Source of the DNA: Alphaproteobacteria bacterium
Lineage (GTDB): Bacteria > Pseudomonadota > Alphaproteobacteria > UBA9219
Length of the DNA: 64,000 nucleotides
Assembly (NCBI GenBank): GCA_028866275.1
Contig: JAGWIK010000004.1
Coordinates: forward strand, 1 to 64,000
Reading direction: 5' to 3'
Position 1 is the first letter of the stretch, and each line of letters begins with the position of its first letter. Position numbers and translations under genes: made by a program. Positions 40,398-48,089 of the stretch are shown in pieces. The notes under the pieces are model-generated. The model ran no database searches, was not told the DNA's origin, and saw only the letters and a program-made list of their open reading frames with translations.

Positions 40398-40955
40398 TTA
40401 CTCGCCCGGATAGACATCGGGGTGCGCGGGCTGTTCATAGATGACGGTCGGCGGCGGCGGTGGCGGTTGCTGGACATAAACCACTGTCGGCGGCGGCGCG
40501 GGCTGCGTGTAAACGACGGTGCGCGGCGGCGGCGCGCGCCGTGCCTCTACGCGGTTGCCTTTGGCGACCATGCATTGGGTATAGGCGTCGTTATATTGTT
40601 GTTGAATGCTTTTTTGTTCGTGGCCCGACGTGCCGGCCCCCACGGCGGTGCCCGCCAGCGCGCCGCCCGCGGCGCCGATGGCCGCCCCATGCCCGCCGCC
40701 GATGGCCGCGCCCAGACCTGCGCCCAGAATTGTGCCGCCGACGCCTTCCAGCAGGCCGGTGCTGTTGGCGCGATCAGCCTGTCCTTGAACCTGTTGATCG
40801 GCATAGGACTTACACGTCATCTGATCCATCTGGAACTGGTCGAAAGATTTGCCTTGGGCGGGCAATGCCAGAACAGTCGGGCCCATCGGGGTGCTGGCGC
40901 AGGCCGCCAGCATCAAGGCGGGGGCGCAAAGGCCAAGAAATTTCAAGCGTGTCAT
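40398..40955 (-). CDS. YMGG-like glycine-zipper lipoprotein
   Basis: 185 aa. LGLCAPALMLAACAS is a lipobox. FDQFQMDQMTCKSYADQQVQGQ is the conserved front of the YMGG-type glycine-zipper family, followed by GGTILGAGLGAAIGGGHGAAIGAAGGALAGTAVGAG and NDAYTQCMVAKGN with a second Cys. The tail is a run of Pro/Val/Tyr repeats (PPPTVVY type). ATG at 40955 follows AAGGA by 9 bases. Likely outer-membrane associated. Upstream lie two copies of TTATACTGCC. Confidence 0.85.
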   Translation of the reverse strand: MTRLKFLGLCAPALMLAACASTPMGPTVLALPAQGKSFDQFQMDQMTCKSYADQQVQGQADRANSTGLLEGVGGTILGAGLGAAIGGGHGAAIGAAGGALAGTAVGAGTSGHEQKSIQQQYNDAYTQCMVAKGNRVEARRAPPPRTVVYTQPAPPPTVVYVQQPPPPPPTVIYEQPAHPDVYPGE

Positions 40956-40989
40956 GCGGACAGTTCCTTGAGGCTGAAAGGGAAAGCAC

Positions 40990-41015
40990 GGCAGTATAAA
41001 AGCAGGGCAGTATAA
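40990..41015 (-). repeat. Tandem TTATACTGCC pair
   Basis: On the minus strand TTATACTGCC occurs at 41015-41006 and again at 40999-40990, with a 16-base period. The pair is 35-60 bases before the YMGG lipoprotein start, where a regulator could bind two turns or a promoter element could be duplicated. Confidence 0.4.
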
Positions 41016-41110
41016 GTGTCTTGTCCGCATTCAGTCTATCAGGTTTTTCTGGGCGGAATTATGGCAATCATATCACGGGCTTTTTCCATTTATCGGCCCC
41101 GTTATGGTTC

Positions 41111-41124
41111 TTGATATGGATCAA
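41111..41124 (+). promoter_or_regulatory. FNR/FixK-type box of the cytochrome bd operon
   Basis: TTGATATGGATCAA is an exact TTGAT-N4-ATCAA. TAGATT at 41146-41151 could be the -10, putting the start of transcription near 41158 and the centre of the box near -41, the class II activator position. The gene set downstream (cytochrome bd) is a known FNR-family target. The 282-base region between 40956 and 41237 contains nothing else recognised apart from the TTATACTGCC repeat. Confidence 0.75.
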
Positions 41125-41237
41125 ATACATGCGCGGCGAGGCTGTTAGATTGACGCCTCGTTAACCTGCGTGTATCTTGCGAATGGCTACTTTCGAAACC
41201 GGCTCTTTCCAAGTCGGCTCAAGGCGATAGGTCGCTC

Positions 41238-41429
41238 ATGTCTTTGCCGAAAACCATTATCCCGGAAACATCCGACCGCGCGTTGGTCGTGAAGCTTGTC
41301 GCTGCCGTTTGCGTCAAGCTGGTGGTGTTGGCGGGCATTTGGATGTTTTTCTTCAAGGACTATCACGTCAATGTCGACGCCGCGACCGTGACATCCCATC
41401 TGCAAGACCAGATTCAAGACCGTTCCTGA
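41238..41429 (+). CDS. cydP: CydP-like small subunit of cytochrome bd oxidase
   Basis: 63 aa: a short N-terminus, one membrane helix (about 18-38, LVAAVCVKLVVLAGIWMFFF) and a charged tail. Small proteins of this shape directly upstream of cydA are called CydP. It is 33 bases before cydA in the same direction and lies behind the FNR box, so it is expected to be made with the oxidase. The DYHVNVDAATVTSHL segment follows the helix. Assignment rests on position and shape more than on motif. Confidence 0.75.
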   Translation: MSLPKTIIPETSDRALVVKLVAAVCVKLVVLAGIWMFFFKDYHVNVDAATVTSHLQDQIQDRS

Positions 41430-41462
41430 CCCCTTTCCTTCCTCGATCAACCGGATTTATCC

Positions 41463-42992
41463 ATGATTAGCAACCAACTCGTCGACCTGTCCCGCCTGCA
41501 ATTCGCCGCCACGGCGTTGTACCATTTCCTGTTCGTGCCGCTGACGCTGGGCATGACATGGATACTGGTCATTATGGAAAGCGTCTATGTCATGACCAAT
41601 AAACCGGTCTATCGCGACATGACCAAATTCTGGGGCAAGCTGTTCGGCATCAATTTCGCGCTCGGCGTTACCACCGGCATCACGATGGAATTCCAGTTCG
41701 GCACCAACTGGGCCTATTATTCGCATTATGTCGGCGACATTTTCGGCGCGCCGCTGGCGATCGAAGGGCTGATGGCGTTCTTCCTCGAATCGACCTTTAT
41801 CGGCCTGTTTTTCTTTGGCTGGGGCCGGTTGCCCAAGGCGCAGCATCTGATGGTCACTATTTTGATGGCTATCGGCACCAACCTGTCGGCTTTGTGGATT
41901 CTGATCGCCAACGGCTGGATGCAGAACCCTGTCGGCTCCGATTTCAGCTATGTCACCATGCGCATGGAAATGACCGATTTCTGGGCTGTTTTGTTCAACC
42001 CGGTGGCGCAGGCCAAATTCGTGCATACGGTTTCCGCCGGTTATGTCACGGGATCGATGTTCGTTTTATCGATTTCATCATGGTATCTGCTGAAAGGCCG
42101 CCATATCGAAATTGCGCGCCGCAGTTTCCGCATCGCGGCGGCATTTGGTTTCGCCGCTGCCTGTTCGGCCATCGTGCTGGGCGACGAGTCGGGCTATACT
42201 GTCGGCGATGCGCAGCAATCGAAAATCGCGGCGATGGAGGCGATGTGGCACACCGAACCCGCGCCCGCGCCGTTGACGCTGATCGCCGACATCGACGAAA
42301 AGAACCAGAAAAATGATTGGCAAATCGACATGCCCTATGTTCTGGGGATCATCGGCACGCGTTCGCTTGACAAGCAATTGCCGGGTATCATCGAAATCAA
42401 GGCCAAGAACCGCGAACGCATCGTCAATGGCATTGACGCCGTCAAGACGCTGGAAGCGTTGCGTGCCGACCCCAATAACGACGCGTTGAAGGCTAAATTC
42501 GCGACGGAAAAGGCCGATCTGGGCTATGGGCTTTTGTTGCGCAAATATGTGTCGAACATGGATGATGTGACGCCGGCCATTATCGATCAGGCCGTCAATG
42601 ACACCGTTCCCCATGTCGCGCCTTTGTTCTGGGGCTTCCGCGCCATGGTTGGGCTCGGCTTTTCCTTCTTTTTCCTGTTCGGGTCGGCTTTGTACGCCAG
42701 CATCAGGGGGAATTTTGAAAAGAAGAAATGGCTGCTGAAATGGGCCCTGTTATGGCTGCCGTTTCCGTGGATTGCCTGCGAACTGGGCTGGTTCGTGGCG
42801 GAATATGGCCGCCAGCCCTGGACGATCTTCGGCGTGTTGCCGACCCATATGTCGGTGTCGGCTTTGTCGGTCGGGTCGCTGTACGGATCTATCGCCGGGT
42901 TTCTGGGTTTCTATACCGTGCTGTTGGTCGTCGAAATGTATCTGATGATCAAATTCGCGCGTCTCGGCCCCGTTTCGCATGACCATCACTAA
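41463..42992 (+). CDS. cydA: Cytochrome bd ubiquinol oxidase subunit I
   Basis: Carries hemes b558, b595 and d and the quinol site; reduces O2 to water with high affinity without pumping protons. 509 aa. ATALYHFLFVPLTLG holds the first heme His, FLESTFIGLFFFGW and the GFRAMVGLGF segment hold other heme-associated residues, and EYGRQPWTIFGVLPT is the conserved GRQPW quinol-loop signature. The central Q-loop (about 255-375) is long and charged, as in the Escherichia-type enzymes. First large gene of an operon with cydB, cydX and ybgE. Confidence 0.97.
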   Translation: MISNQLVDLSRLQFAATALYHFLFVPLTLGMTWILVIMESVYVMTNKPVYRDMTKFWGKLFGINFALGVTTGITMEFQFGTNWAYYSHYVGDIFGAPLAIEGLMAFFLESTFIGLFFFGWGRLPKAQHLMVTILMAIGTNLSALWILIANGWMQNPVGSDFSYVTMRMEMTDFWAVLFNPVAQAKFVHTVSAGYVTGSMFVLSISSWYLLKGRHIEIARRSFRIAAAFGFAAACSAIVLGDESGYTVGDAQQSKIAAMEAMWHTEPAPAPLTLIADIDEKNQKNDWQIDMPYVLGIIGTRSLDKQLPGIIEIKAKNRERIVNGIDAVKTLEALRADPNNDALKAKFATEKADLGYGLLLRKYVSNMDDVTPAIIDQAVNDTVPHVAPLFWGFRAMVGLGFSFFFLFGSALYASIRGNFEKKKWLLKWALLWLPFPWIACELGWFVAEYGRQPWTIFGVLPTHMSVSALSVGSLYGSIAGFLGFYTVLLVVEMYLMIKFARLGPVSHDHH

Positions 42993-43022
42993 CAGACGCC
43001 AAGTTTAACCGGAGGAATCGAA

Positions 43023-44162
43023 ATGTTGTCCTATGTCGCGCTCAAGGTGATTTGGTGGGTTCTGGTCGGCGTTCTGTTGATCGGTTTCGCCATCATGGAC
43101 GGCCACGATATGGGGGTCGGTACGTTGCTGCCCTTCGTTGGCAAAGGCGATGTCGAACGGCGCGTTGTCATCAACAGCGTCGCGCCGCATTGGGACGGCA
43201 ATCAGGTGTGGTTCATCACCGCCGGCGGCGCGATCTTCGCGGCGTGGCCGGCCGTTTACGCCACGGCTTTTTCCGGTTTTTACTGGGCGATGCTGGCCGT
43301 GTTGTGGTCGTTGTTTTTCCGTCCCGTCGGTTTTGATTATCGCAGCAAGATCAATAATCAGGTCTGGCGCAAGACGTGGGATATCGGGTTGTTTATCGGC
43401 GGGTTCGTGCCGCCGGTGATTTTCGGCGTGGCCTTCGGCAACCTGCTGGAAGGCGTGCCGTTCCATTTCGATGAAAACCTGATGCCGTATTACACCGGCA
43501 CTTTCTGGGCCTTGCTCAACCCGTTCGCGCTGGTGTGCGGTCTTGTCAGCAGCGCCATGATTACCTGCCACGGCGCCGTTTATCTGTCGCACCGTACCGA
43601 AGGCGACATCCAGCGGCGCGCCAAAATGGCGGCGACCGTTTTTGGCCTCGTCGCTTTGGTGTTGTTCGCGGTGGCCGGCGTGTGGCTGGCGATGGGCATT
43701 GACGGCTATACCATTACCTCGGCTCTCAACCCCGGCGAATTGCCCAACCCGCTGGGCAAAACCGTGGCGCAAACACCCGGCGCGTGGCTGGAAAATTACC
43801 ACCGTATGCCGATCGCCATGGCGGTTCCTGCGCTGGCTTTTGTTGCCGGATTGGGTGCCATCGCTTTGGTGCGGTCGGGCCGCACCTTGCTGGGCTTTGT
43901 CGCATCGAGCCTGATGCTGGCCGGTATTATCGGCACGGCGGGCGTGTCGATGTTTCCTTTTGTCATGCCGTCCTCGTCCGATCCGACGTCGAGCCTGACG
44001 GTATGGGACAGCACGTCCAGCCATTTGACGCTGAACATCATGTTCTGGGCCGCTGTGATCTTTGTGCCCATCATCATATTTTATACGCGTTGGGCCTATA
44101 ACGTGATGTCGGGCAAAGTGACGGTTGACTATATCGTGAAAAATCAGGACACCTTGTATTAA
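43023..44162 (+). CDS. cydB: Cytochrome bd ubiquinol oxidase subunit II
   Basis: 379 aa, about 9 membrane helices. VLLIGFAIMDGHDMGVGTLLPF, PHWDGNQVWFITAGGAIFAAWP and FRSKINNQVWR-type sequence (here YRSKINNQVWRKTWD) are CydB signatures; WDSTSSHLTLNIM near the end is the last conserved block. It stabilises CydA and provides the scaffold for heme insertion. Thirty bases after cydA, with AACCGGAGGAA before the start. Confidence 0.97.
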   Translation: MLSYVALKVIWWVLVGVLLIGFAIMDGHDMGVGTLLPFVGKGDVERRVVINSVAPHWDGNQVWFITAGGAIFAAWPAVYATAFSGFYWAMLAVLWSLFFRPVGFDYRSKINNQVWRKTWDIGLFIGGFVPPVIFGVAFGNLLEGVPFHFDENLMPYYTGTFWALLNPFALVCGLVSSAMITCHGAVYLSHRTEGDIQRRAKMAATVFGLVALVLFAVAGVWLAMGIDGYTITSALNPGELPNPLGKTVAQTPGAWLENYHRMPIAMAVPALAFVAGLGAIALVRSGRTLLGFVASSLMLAGIIGTAGVSMFPFVMPSSSDPTSSLTVWDSTSSHLTLNIMFWAAVIFVPIIIFYTRWAYNVMSGKVTVDYIVKNQDTLY

Positions 44163-44187
44163 GGGCCGATAGGAAAGGAGCCGCGAC

Positions 44188-44295
44188 ATGTGGTATTTGA
44201 CTTGGGTTCTTGGCACTGGCTTTGCCCTTCTTCTGGCCGTGCTTAACGCCATGTGGGGCGAAAACGAAGATGCCCGCAGCCATGACGAAGGCTGA
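44188..44295 (+). CDS. cydX: Cytochrome bd small subunit CydX
   Basis: Only 35 codons. The peptide starts MWYLTWVLGTGFALLLAVLN and continues AMWGENEDARSHDEG: one membrane helix, the conserved MWY-TW-LG opening and an acidic tail with WGE, the CydX family pattern. AGGAAAGGAG lies just upstream. It is 25 bases after cydB and overlaps ybgE by 14 bases. CydX binds next to the heme pocket and is required for stable, active oxidase. Confidence 0.93.
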   Translation: MWYLTWVLGTGFALLLAVLNAMWGENEDARSHDEG

Positions 44296-44569
44296 GGCCG
44301 CGCCGGCCTCTACGGCTATTGCGTGGGGGCCGTTGCTGGTGGCCATCATTCTGGTGGGGTTTATCACCGTTTATCCGCCCGCTTTTTCCAGACCCGACGG
44401 CAAGCCCGACGAAGGCTTTGCGATGATTTTGATGTGGGCTATTATGGCAGGGCTGGTGCGCGGCGTCGGCTTTGTACCGCGTTTCAAATTGTGGCGGTGG
44501 CTGTTTTCGTCCTGGTCATGCTATGCCGCCTGTGCGGTCGCGGTTCTGGTCAAATTAACGCATGCTTAA
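44282..44569 (+). CDS. ybgE: Cyd operon protein YbgE
   Basis: 95 aa with three predicted helices. LMWAIMAGLVRGVGFVPRFKLWRWLFSSWSCY is the family motif (W-x3-GLxxGVGFxP...WRxLFS). It follows cydABX in many proteobacteria; its biochemical role is not settled. The start overlaps the end of cydX by 14 bases, so translation is coupled. The 3' end overlaps the next gene on the other strand by 15 bases. Confidence 0.88.
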   Translation: MTKAEAAPASTAIAWGPLLVAIILVGFITVYPPAFSRPDGKPDEGFAMILMWAIMAGLVRGVGFVPRFKLWRWLFSSWSCYAACAVAVLVKLTHA

Positions 44570-45037
44570 AAGAGCCGGCATTTTACCGCGCGAGGCCTGA
44601 AGGAAGGCTTCGTGCATGATGGCGGCAGGCGAGGCCGTCTTTTTTGTTTTGGCTGCGCGTTCATCGGTTTGATACAGCTTTGTGCTGTGAAGGTCGGTCA
44701 GGATAACGACCGCTTCCTGCGCGTCGGGGTGGCGGTTGTTTTCCAGATCGCGCAACGACACCAGCATTTCAATTTCGGCAAAGGCGCCGTCCAGCGTTTC
44801 GTCGTTCAAAACCATGCGCGCGACCAAACCGCGGCGACGTAAAATATGTCCTGCTTCGTCTTTCTTGCTGATGGTGGCCAGCGTCGCGCCCATGAATTGA
44901 TAATGGGCAAAATCGCGCGGCGCCTTGCCGATCAACGCGGGGATTTCAAGCGGCGGCAACAGGCTGTTGGATTCGCGGCGCGGCCGGCTGGCCGGCCGTC
45001 CGGCCAGTGATGCTTTCAGGGTTTGCAAAAAAGACAT
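44555..45037 (-). CDS. Hypothetical protein, cytoplasmic
   Basis: 160 aa. A basic N-terminus (LKASLAGRPASRPRRE) precedes a helical region with RDFAHYQFMGATLATISKKDEAGHILRRRGLVARMVL and a C-terminal Lys-rich stretch (DERAAKTKKT). No membrane helix or signal. I do not recognise a family. The 3' end overlaps ybgE. Upstream is an AT-rich region. Confidence 0.55.
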   Translation of the reverse strand: MSFLQTLKASLAGRPASRPRRESNSLLPPLEIPALIGKAPRDFAHYQFMGATLATISKKDEAGHILRRRGLVARMVLNDETLDGAFAEIEMLVSLRDLENNRHPDAQEAVVILTDLHSTKLYQTDERAAKTKKTASPAAIMHEAFLQASRGKMPALLSMR

Positions 45038-45186
45038 GATTGAAATCGCCCGCTAAAAAAATATGTGCAAAATCGGATTTTATGTATCAATCATTTATGC
45101 CATGCCTCATTGTGAACAAAATCATTAAAAATTGAGTTAATTTTTAACGTGCCATTTTATTGTTTTTTATCAATGTGTTGTTCGTT
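45038..45186. other. AT-rich intergenic region with inverted repeat
   Basis: About 150 bases, much richer in A and T than its surroundings. It contains TTAAAAATT (45125-45133) and AATTTTTAA (45139-45147) separated by GAGTT, a perfect 9-bp-arm repeat. It must hold the promoter for the hypothetical gene that starts at 45037. qmcA ends on the other side. No gene or terminator T-run pattern with a GC stem was seen. Confidence 0.4.
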
Positions 45187-46044
45187 CTATCCGGCGCGTT
45201 TGCCTAGCAATCCACGCACGGTGTCCTGAATATCGGCGGGCAGGACGACGAATTTGCCATTTTGCGACGCCGTCATTTTCTCCAGCATCTTGATGTATTT
45301 TTCGCCCAGCAGATAGGCCATCGGCCCTTCACGGTCGCCCAGCGTTTCGGTGACCAGTTTGATCGCCTGTGCCGACGCGTTGGCCAGCGTGACTTGCGCT
45401 TCGGCATCGCGCTTGGCGGCTTCCAGCCGCGCTTCGGCTTGCAGAATCATGGATTGCTTGTCGCCCTCGGCCGTGGTGACGGTGGCTTTGCGCTGGCGTT
45501 CGGCGGCGGCTTGCATTTCCATCGCTTTTTGCATCGACGGCGACGGCTTGATGTCCTGAATTTCGACCGATTTGACGGTCAGGCCCCAATCAAGGACTTC
45601 GTTGGCGATGCTTTCGCGCAAACGCGCCTTGATCTGGTCGCGCGACGACAAAGCCTGATCCAGTTCCATTTCGCCGATGATCGACCGCAGCGCGGTCATG
45701 ACCAGATTGCGAATGCCGTCGGCGAAATTGACGATGCCGTAAACCGCTTTGACCGGGTTGGTGATTTTGACGAAGGTAATGGCGTTGACGACCAGAAGCG
45801 CGTTGTCGCGTGTGATGACTTCCTGTTGCGGCACGTCCAGCATGATGTCCTTGGTCACGACGCGCTGCGCGACATTGTCGATATAGGGGATCATGAAATT
45901 CAGGCCGGGCATGAAGGTGGCGAAATATTTGCCCAGCCGTTCGATGACCCATTCTTCGCCCTGCGGCACGATGCGCACGCCGCGCATGACGGTGACGACG
46001 GCAAAGAGAACGACAAGAATGGTAAAAATCTGTCCGCCGGTCAT
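45187..46044 (-). CDS. qmcA: SPFH/stomatin-like protein (QmcA type)
   Basis: 285 aa. One N-terminal membrane helix (about 4-21), then RIVPQGEEWVIERLGKYFATFMPGLNFMIPYID, the stomatin/SPFH opening, DVPQQEVITRDNALLVVNAI, and a coiled-coil (QAAAERQRKATVTTAEGDKQSMILQAEARLEAAKRDAEAQ). The protein forms ring-like membrane scaffolds. It overlaps nfeD by 4 bases; the stomatin-nfeD pair is a classic one in bacteria. Confidence 0.95.
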   Translation of the reverse strand: MTGGQIFTILVVLFAVVTVMRGVRIVPQGEEWVIERLGKYFATFMPGLNFMIPYIDNVAQRVVTKDIMLDVPQQEVITRDNALLVVNAITFVKITNPVKAVYGIVNFADGIRNLVMTALRSIIGEMELDQALSSRDQIKARLRESIANEVLDWGLTVKSVEIQDIKPSPSMQKAMEMQAAAERQRKATVTTAEGDKQSMILQAEARLEAAKRDAEAQVTLANASAQAIKLVTETLGDREGPMAYLLGEKYIKMLEKMTASQNGKFVVLPADIQDTVRGLLGKRAG

Positions 46045-46493
46045 GGGTTTTTCTCCTTTTTGACTTTCAAAATGCTGCCGTCGACACTGACGATTTCCAC
46101 GCGCGTTCCGGCGTCGATATTTTCATCGGCGACGCAGTCCCAGACATCCGACCCGATGACGGGTTGTTGAAACCGCACCTGCGCCTTGGCAAACGGCGTG
46201 ATGGCGCCGGTCAGGATGCCGACTTCGCCGATGGCTCCGGCCTGCGACCGGCCCGACAGGGTTCTGGTCAGGCCGGGTTTGAAGATTTTGAACCACACAA
46301 TGACCAGCGCGACGGAACAGACCGTCCATACCAATAATTGGATGTTGAAATCGGTTGCGGGCGCAATGGCCAGCAGCGCGGCCACGGCCAGCGCGCCAAG
46401 CCCGAACCACACCAGAACGAAAGCCGGAACCGCGAGTTCCGACACGACCAGCGCGATGCCAAGAATGGCCCAATGGTGCCACTGTAGATTCAT
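46041..46493 (-). CDS. NfeD-like membrane protein
   Basis: 150 aa. Two or three membrane helices in the first half (WAILGIALVVSELAVPAFVLVWFGLGALAVAALL; LLVWTVCSVALVIVWF) and a C-terminal OB-type soluble domain (GEVGILTGAITPFAKAQVRFQQPVIGSDVWDCVADENIDAGTRVEIVSVDGSILKVKK). This is the short NfeD type (YbbK), partner of the stomatin gene with which it overlaps by 4 bases. It likely anchors or tunes the SPFH scaffold. Confidence 0.92.
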   Translation of the reverse strand: MNLQWHHWAILGIALVVSELAVPAFVLVWFGLGALAVAALLAIAPATDFNIQLLVWTVCSVALVIVWFKIFKPGLTRTLSGRSQAGAIGEVGILTGAITPFAKAQVRFQQPVIGSDVWDCVADENIDAGTRVEIVSVDGSILKVKKEKNP

Positions 46494-46540
46494 GGGCGCA
46501 GACTAAAAGACGTGGTTTAAAATTTGATGAAGATGATAGG

Positions 46541-47026
46541 ATGGACGGCATGACATCTCCGCGCCTTATCCTTGGTATCGATCCCGGCTTGCGCCATACC
46601 GGCTGGGGCGTCGTCGCGCAAAACGGCAATCGCCTGTCCTTTGTCGCGGCAGGCCGTATCAGCCCGCCGGCCGACGCGCCGATGGCCGCGCGGTTGCTGG
46701 TGCTGGCCGAAGGCATTCAGGATGTCATTCGCCGCCACAGGCCGGACGAAGCCGCGATTGAAGAAACTTTTGTCAATAAAAACGCGCGGTCGGCCTTGTT
46801 GCTGGGGCAGGCGCGGGGCAGCGCGATGCTGGCCTGCGCGCAAAACGGCCTGACCGTCGCCGAATATGCGGCCAACCGCATTAAACAATCCGTGACGGGA
46901 TACGGCCACGCCGAAAAAACGCAAATTCAGGCGATGATCGGGATTTTATTGCCGGGGTCGGGCAAACTGGCCGCCGACGCCGCCGACGCGCTGGCTGTGG
47001 CGATTACCCATGCGCATCACAGGTGA
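46541..47026 (+). CDS. ruvC: Holliday-junction resolvase RuvC
   Basis: 161 aa. Catalytic acids are in LGIDPGLRHTGWG (Asp), AIEETFVNKN (Glu) and AADAADALAVAI (Asp pair), with the ARSALLLGQARG helix between. It cuts crossed strands of Holliday junctions bound by RuvAB. ATG at 46541 is favoured; the next ATG at 46550 is also possible. Divergent from nfeD (47 bases). Normally followed directly by ruvA; here 433 bases and a small opposite-strand gene intervene. Confidence 0.95.
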   Translation: MDGMTSPRLILGIDPGLRHTGWGVVAQNGNRLSFVAAGRISPPADAPMAARLLVLAEGIQDVIRRHRPDEAAIEETFVNKNARSALLLGQARGSAMLACAQNGLTVAEYAANRIKQSVTGYGHAEKTQIQAMIGILLPGSGKLAADAADALAVAITHAHHR

Positions 47027-47058
47027 TGCGCATGGGCGATAGGCTTTAGGGATTCTTT

Positions 47059-47223
47059 TTATCCGTGACTCAGCTTGCCGGCGGCAGCGCGGGCAAAAAA
47101 ATCTTCCCGATTTTCCTGTCTGATGGCGATGATGGTTTGGACTGTTCTATCGCAGGCTTTTCGCCACAAAATGCTGGCGGGTGTTTCGTTTGTAGTTGCC
47201 GGGACGGCATCCTGATTTTCCAT
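47059..47223 (-). CDS. Small protein between ruvC and ruvA, unknown
   Basis: 54 codons preceded by AAGGAGG (47230-47236 region on the minus strand), the strongest ribosome-binding site nearby. The peptide is hydrophilic: an acidic start (MENQDAVPATTNETP), then WRKACDRTVQTIIAIRQENREDFFARAAAGK, likely one amphipathic helix. No known domain. It is on the strand opposite to ruvC and ruvA, and its upstream region holds a perfect palindrome. Confidence 0.6.
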   Translation of the reverse strand: MENQDAVPATTNETPASILWRKACDRTVQTIIAIRQENREDFFARAAAGKLSHG

Positions 47224-47329
47224 TATTGCCTCCTTACATAAGTTAAAAACGAATCGAGAAACCCAACCGTAAGCCGACCCACAGCGCCGGCGCAAGAAAA
47301 TAAACTGTTAACCATTTGAAATAAAACAA

Positions 47330-47352
47330 TATTTTGTGCGATGCACAAAATA
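47330..47352. promoter_or_regulatory. Perfect 23-bp palindrome upstream of ruvA
   Basis: TATTTTGTGC (47330-47339) and GCACAAAATA (47343-47352) are perfect 10-base arms around GAT. The site lies 108 bases before ruvA and 107 bases before the small minus-strand gene, in their shared promoter region. It lacks a T-run in a terminator position. It looks like a dimeric regulator's operator; it does not match the alphaproteobacterial LexA box (GTTC-N7-GTTC). Confidence 0.6.
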
Positions 47353-47459
47353 CCATATCGGAAGTACGGGAAAAATCGCTGTGCCGGTTATGTGACGGCC
47401 CTTGTCAGACAGGCGGGATAAAGAGTACAAATAGAGAACTTTCATTCATAAGGTTCCTT

Positions 47460-48089
47460 ATGATCGGCAAACTCAGCGGCAGAATCGACAGTCTTTCCGG
47501 CGCGCAGATCATCGTCGATGTCGGCGGCGTCGGCTATGTCGTGACCTGTTCCGCGCGTACGTTGCGGCAGGCGGGCGCGGTGGGCGACGCCCTTTCCTTG
47601 CGTATCGAAACGCAGGTGCGCGAAGATTCCATCAGCCTGTTCGGATTCATTGATGCGGCGGAACAGGACTGGTTCCGGCTGTTGACGACGGTGCAGGGGG
47701 TGGGCGCGCGGGTTGCCTTGTCCATTCTCGGCACGGTTTCGCCCGACCAGCTGATGCATGCCATTGCCGCGCAGGATAAAACCGCGTTGACACAGGCCGA
47801 CGGCGTCGGGCCGAAGCTGGCCTTGCGGCTTGTGACGGAATTAAAGGACAAAGTTCCGGCCTTTATGGCCTCGCCCGCGCGGCTGGCGGCGGGAACGGAT
47901 ATGGCGGCGTCGCCCGTGCCGCCCAGCCTCGCGGGCGATGCCTTGTCGGCGCTGGTCAATCTTGGCTATCGCCGCGCCGAAGCCTTTGCCGTGGTGGCCG
48001 CCGTCGCGCAGAAAAACCCGGTGGCGAAACTGGATGAACTTATCCGGTCAAGCCTCGCCGAATTGGGGCGGAAGGACAGCGCGGCATGA
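47460..48089 (+). CDS. ruvA: Holliday-junction branch-migration subunit RuvA
   Basis: 209 aa. [28 protein letters not shown] opens the OB-fold domain, two helix-hairpin-helix motifs ([39 protein letters not shown]) bind DNA, and the C-terminal three-helix domain ([19 protein letters not shown]) contacts RuvB. Shares 4 bases with ruvB. The upstream 236 bases contain a palindrome and no other gene on this strand. Confidence 0.96.
   Translation: MIGKLSGRIDSLSGAQIIVDVGGVGYVVTCSARTLRQAGAVGDALSLRIETQVREDSISLFGFIDAAEQDWFRLLTTVQGVGARVALSILGTVSPDQLMHAIAAQDKTALTQADGVGPKLALRLVTELKDKVPAFMASPARLAAGTDMAASPVPPSLAGDALSALVNLGYRRAEAFAVVAAVAQKNPVAKLDELIRSSLAELGRKDSAA

Noticed and set aside
43005-44252. 415-codon minus-strand frame over cydB
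   Set aside because: Overlaps a certain cydB; composition (Arg/His/Gln) is that of a shadow frame.
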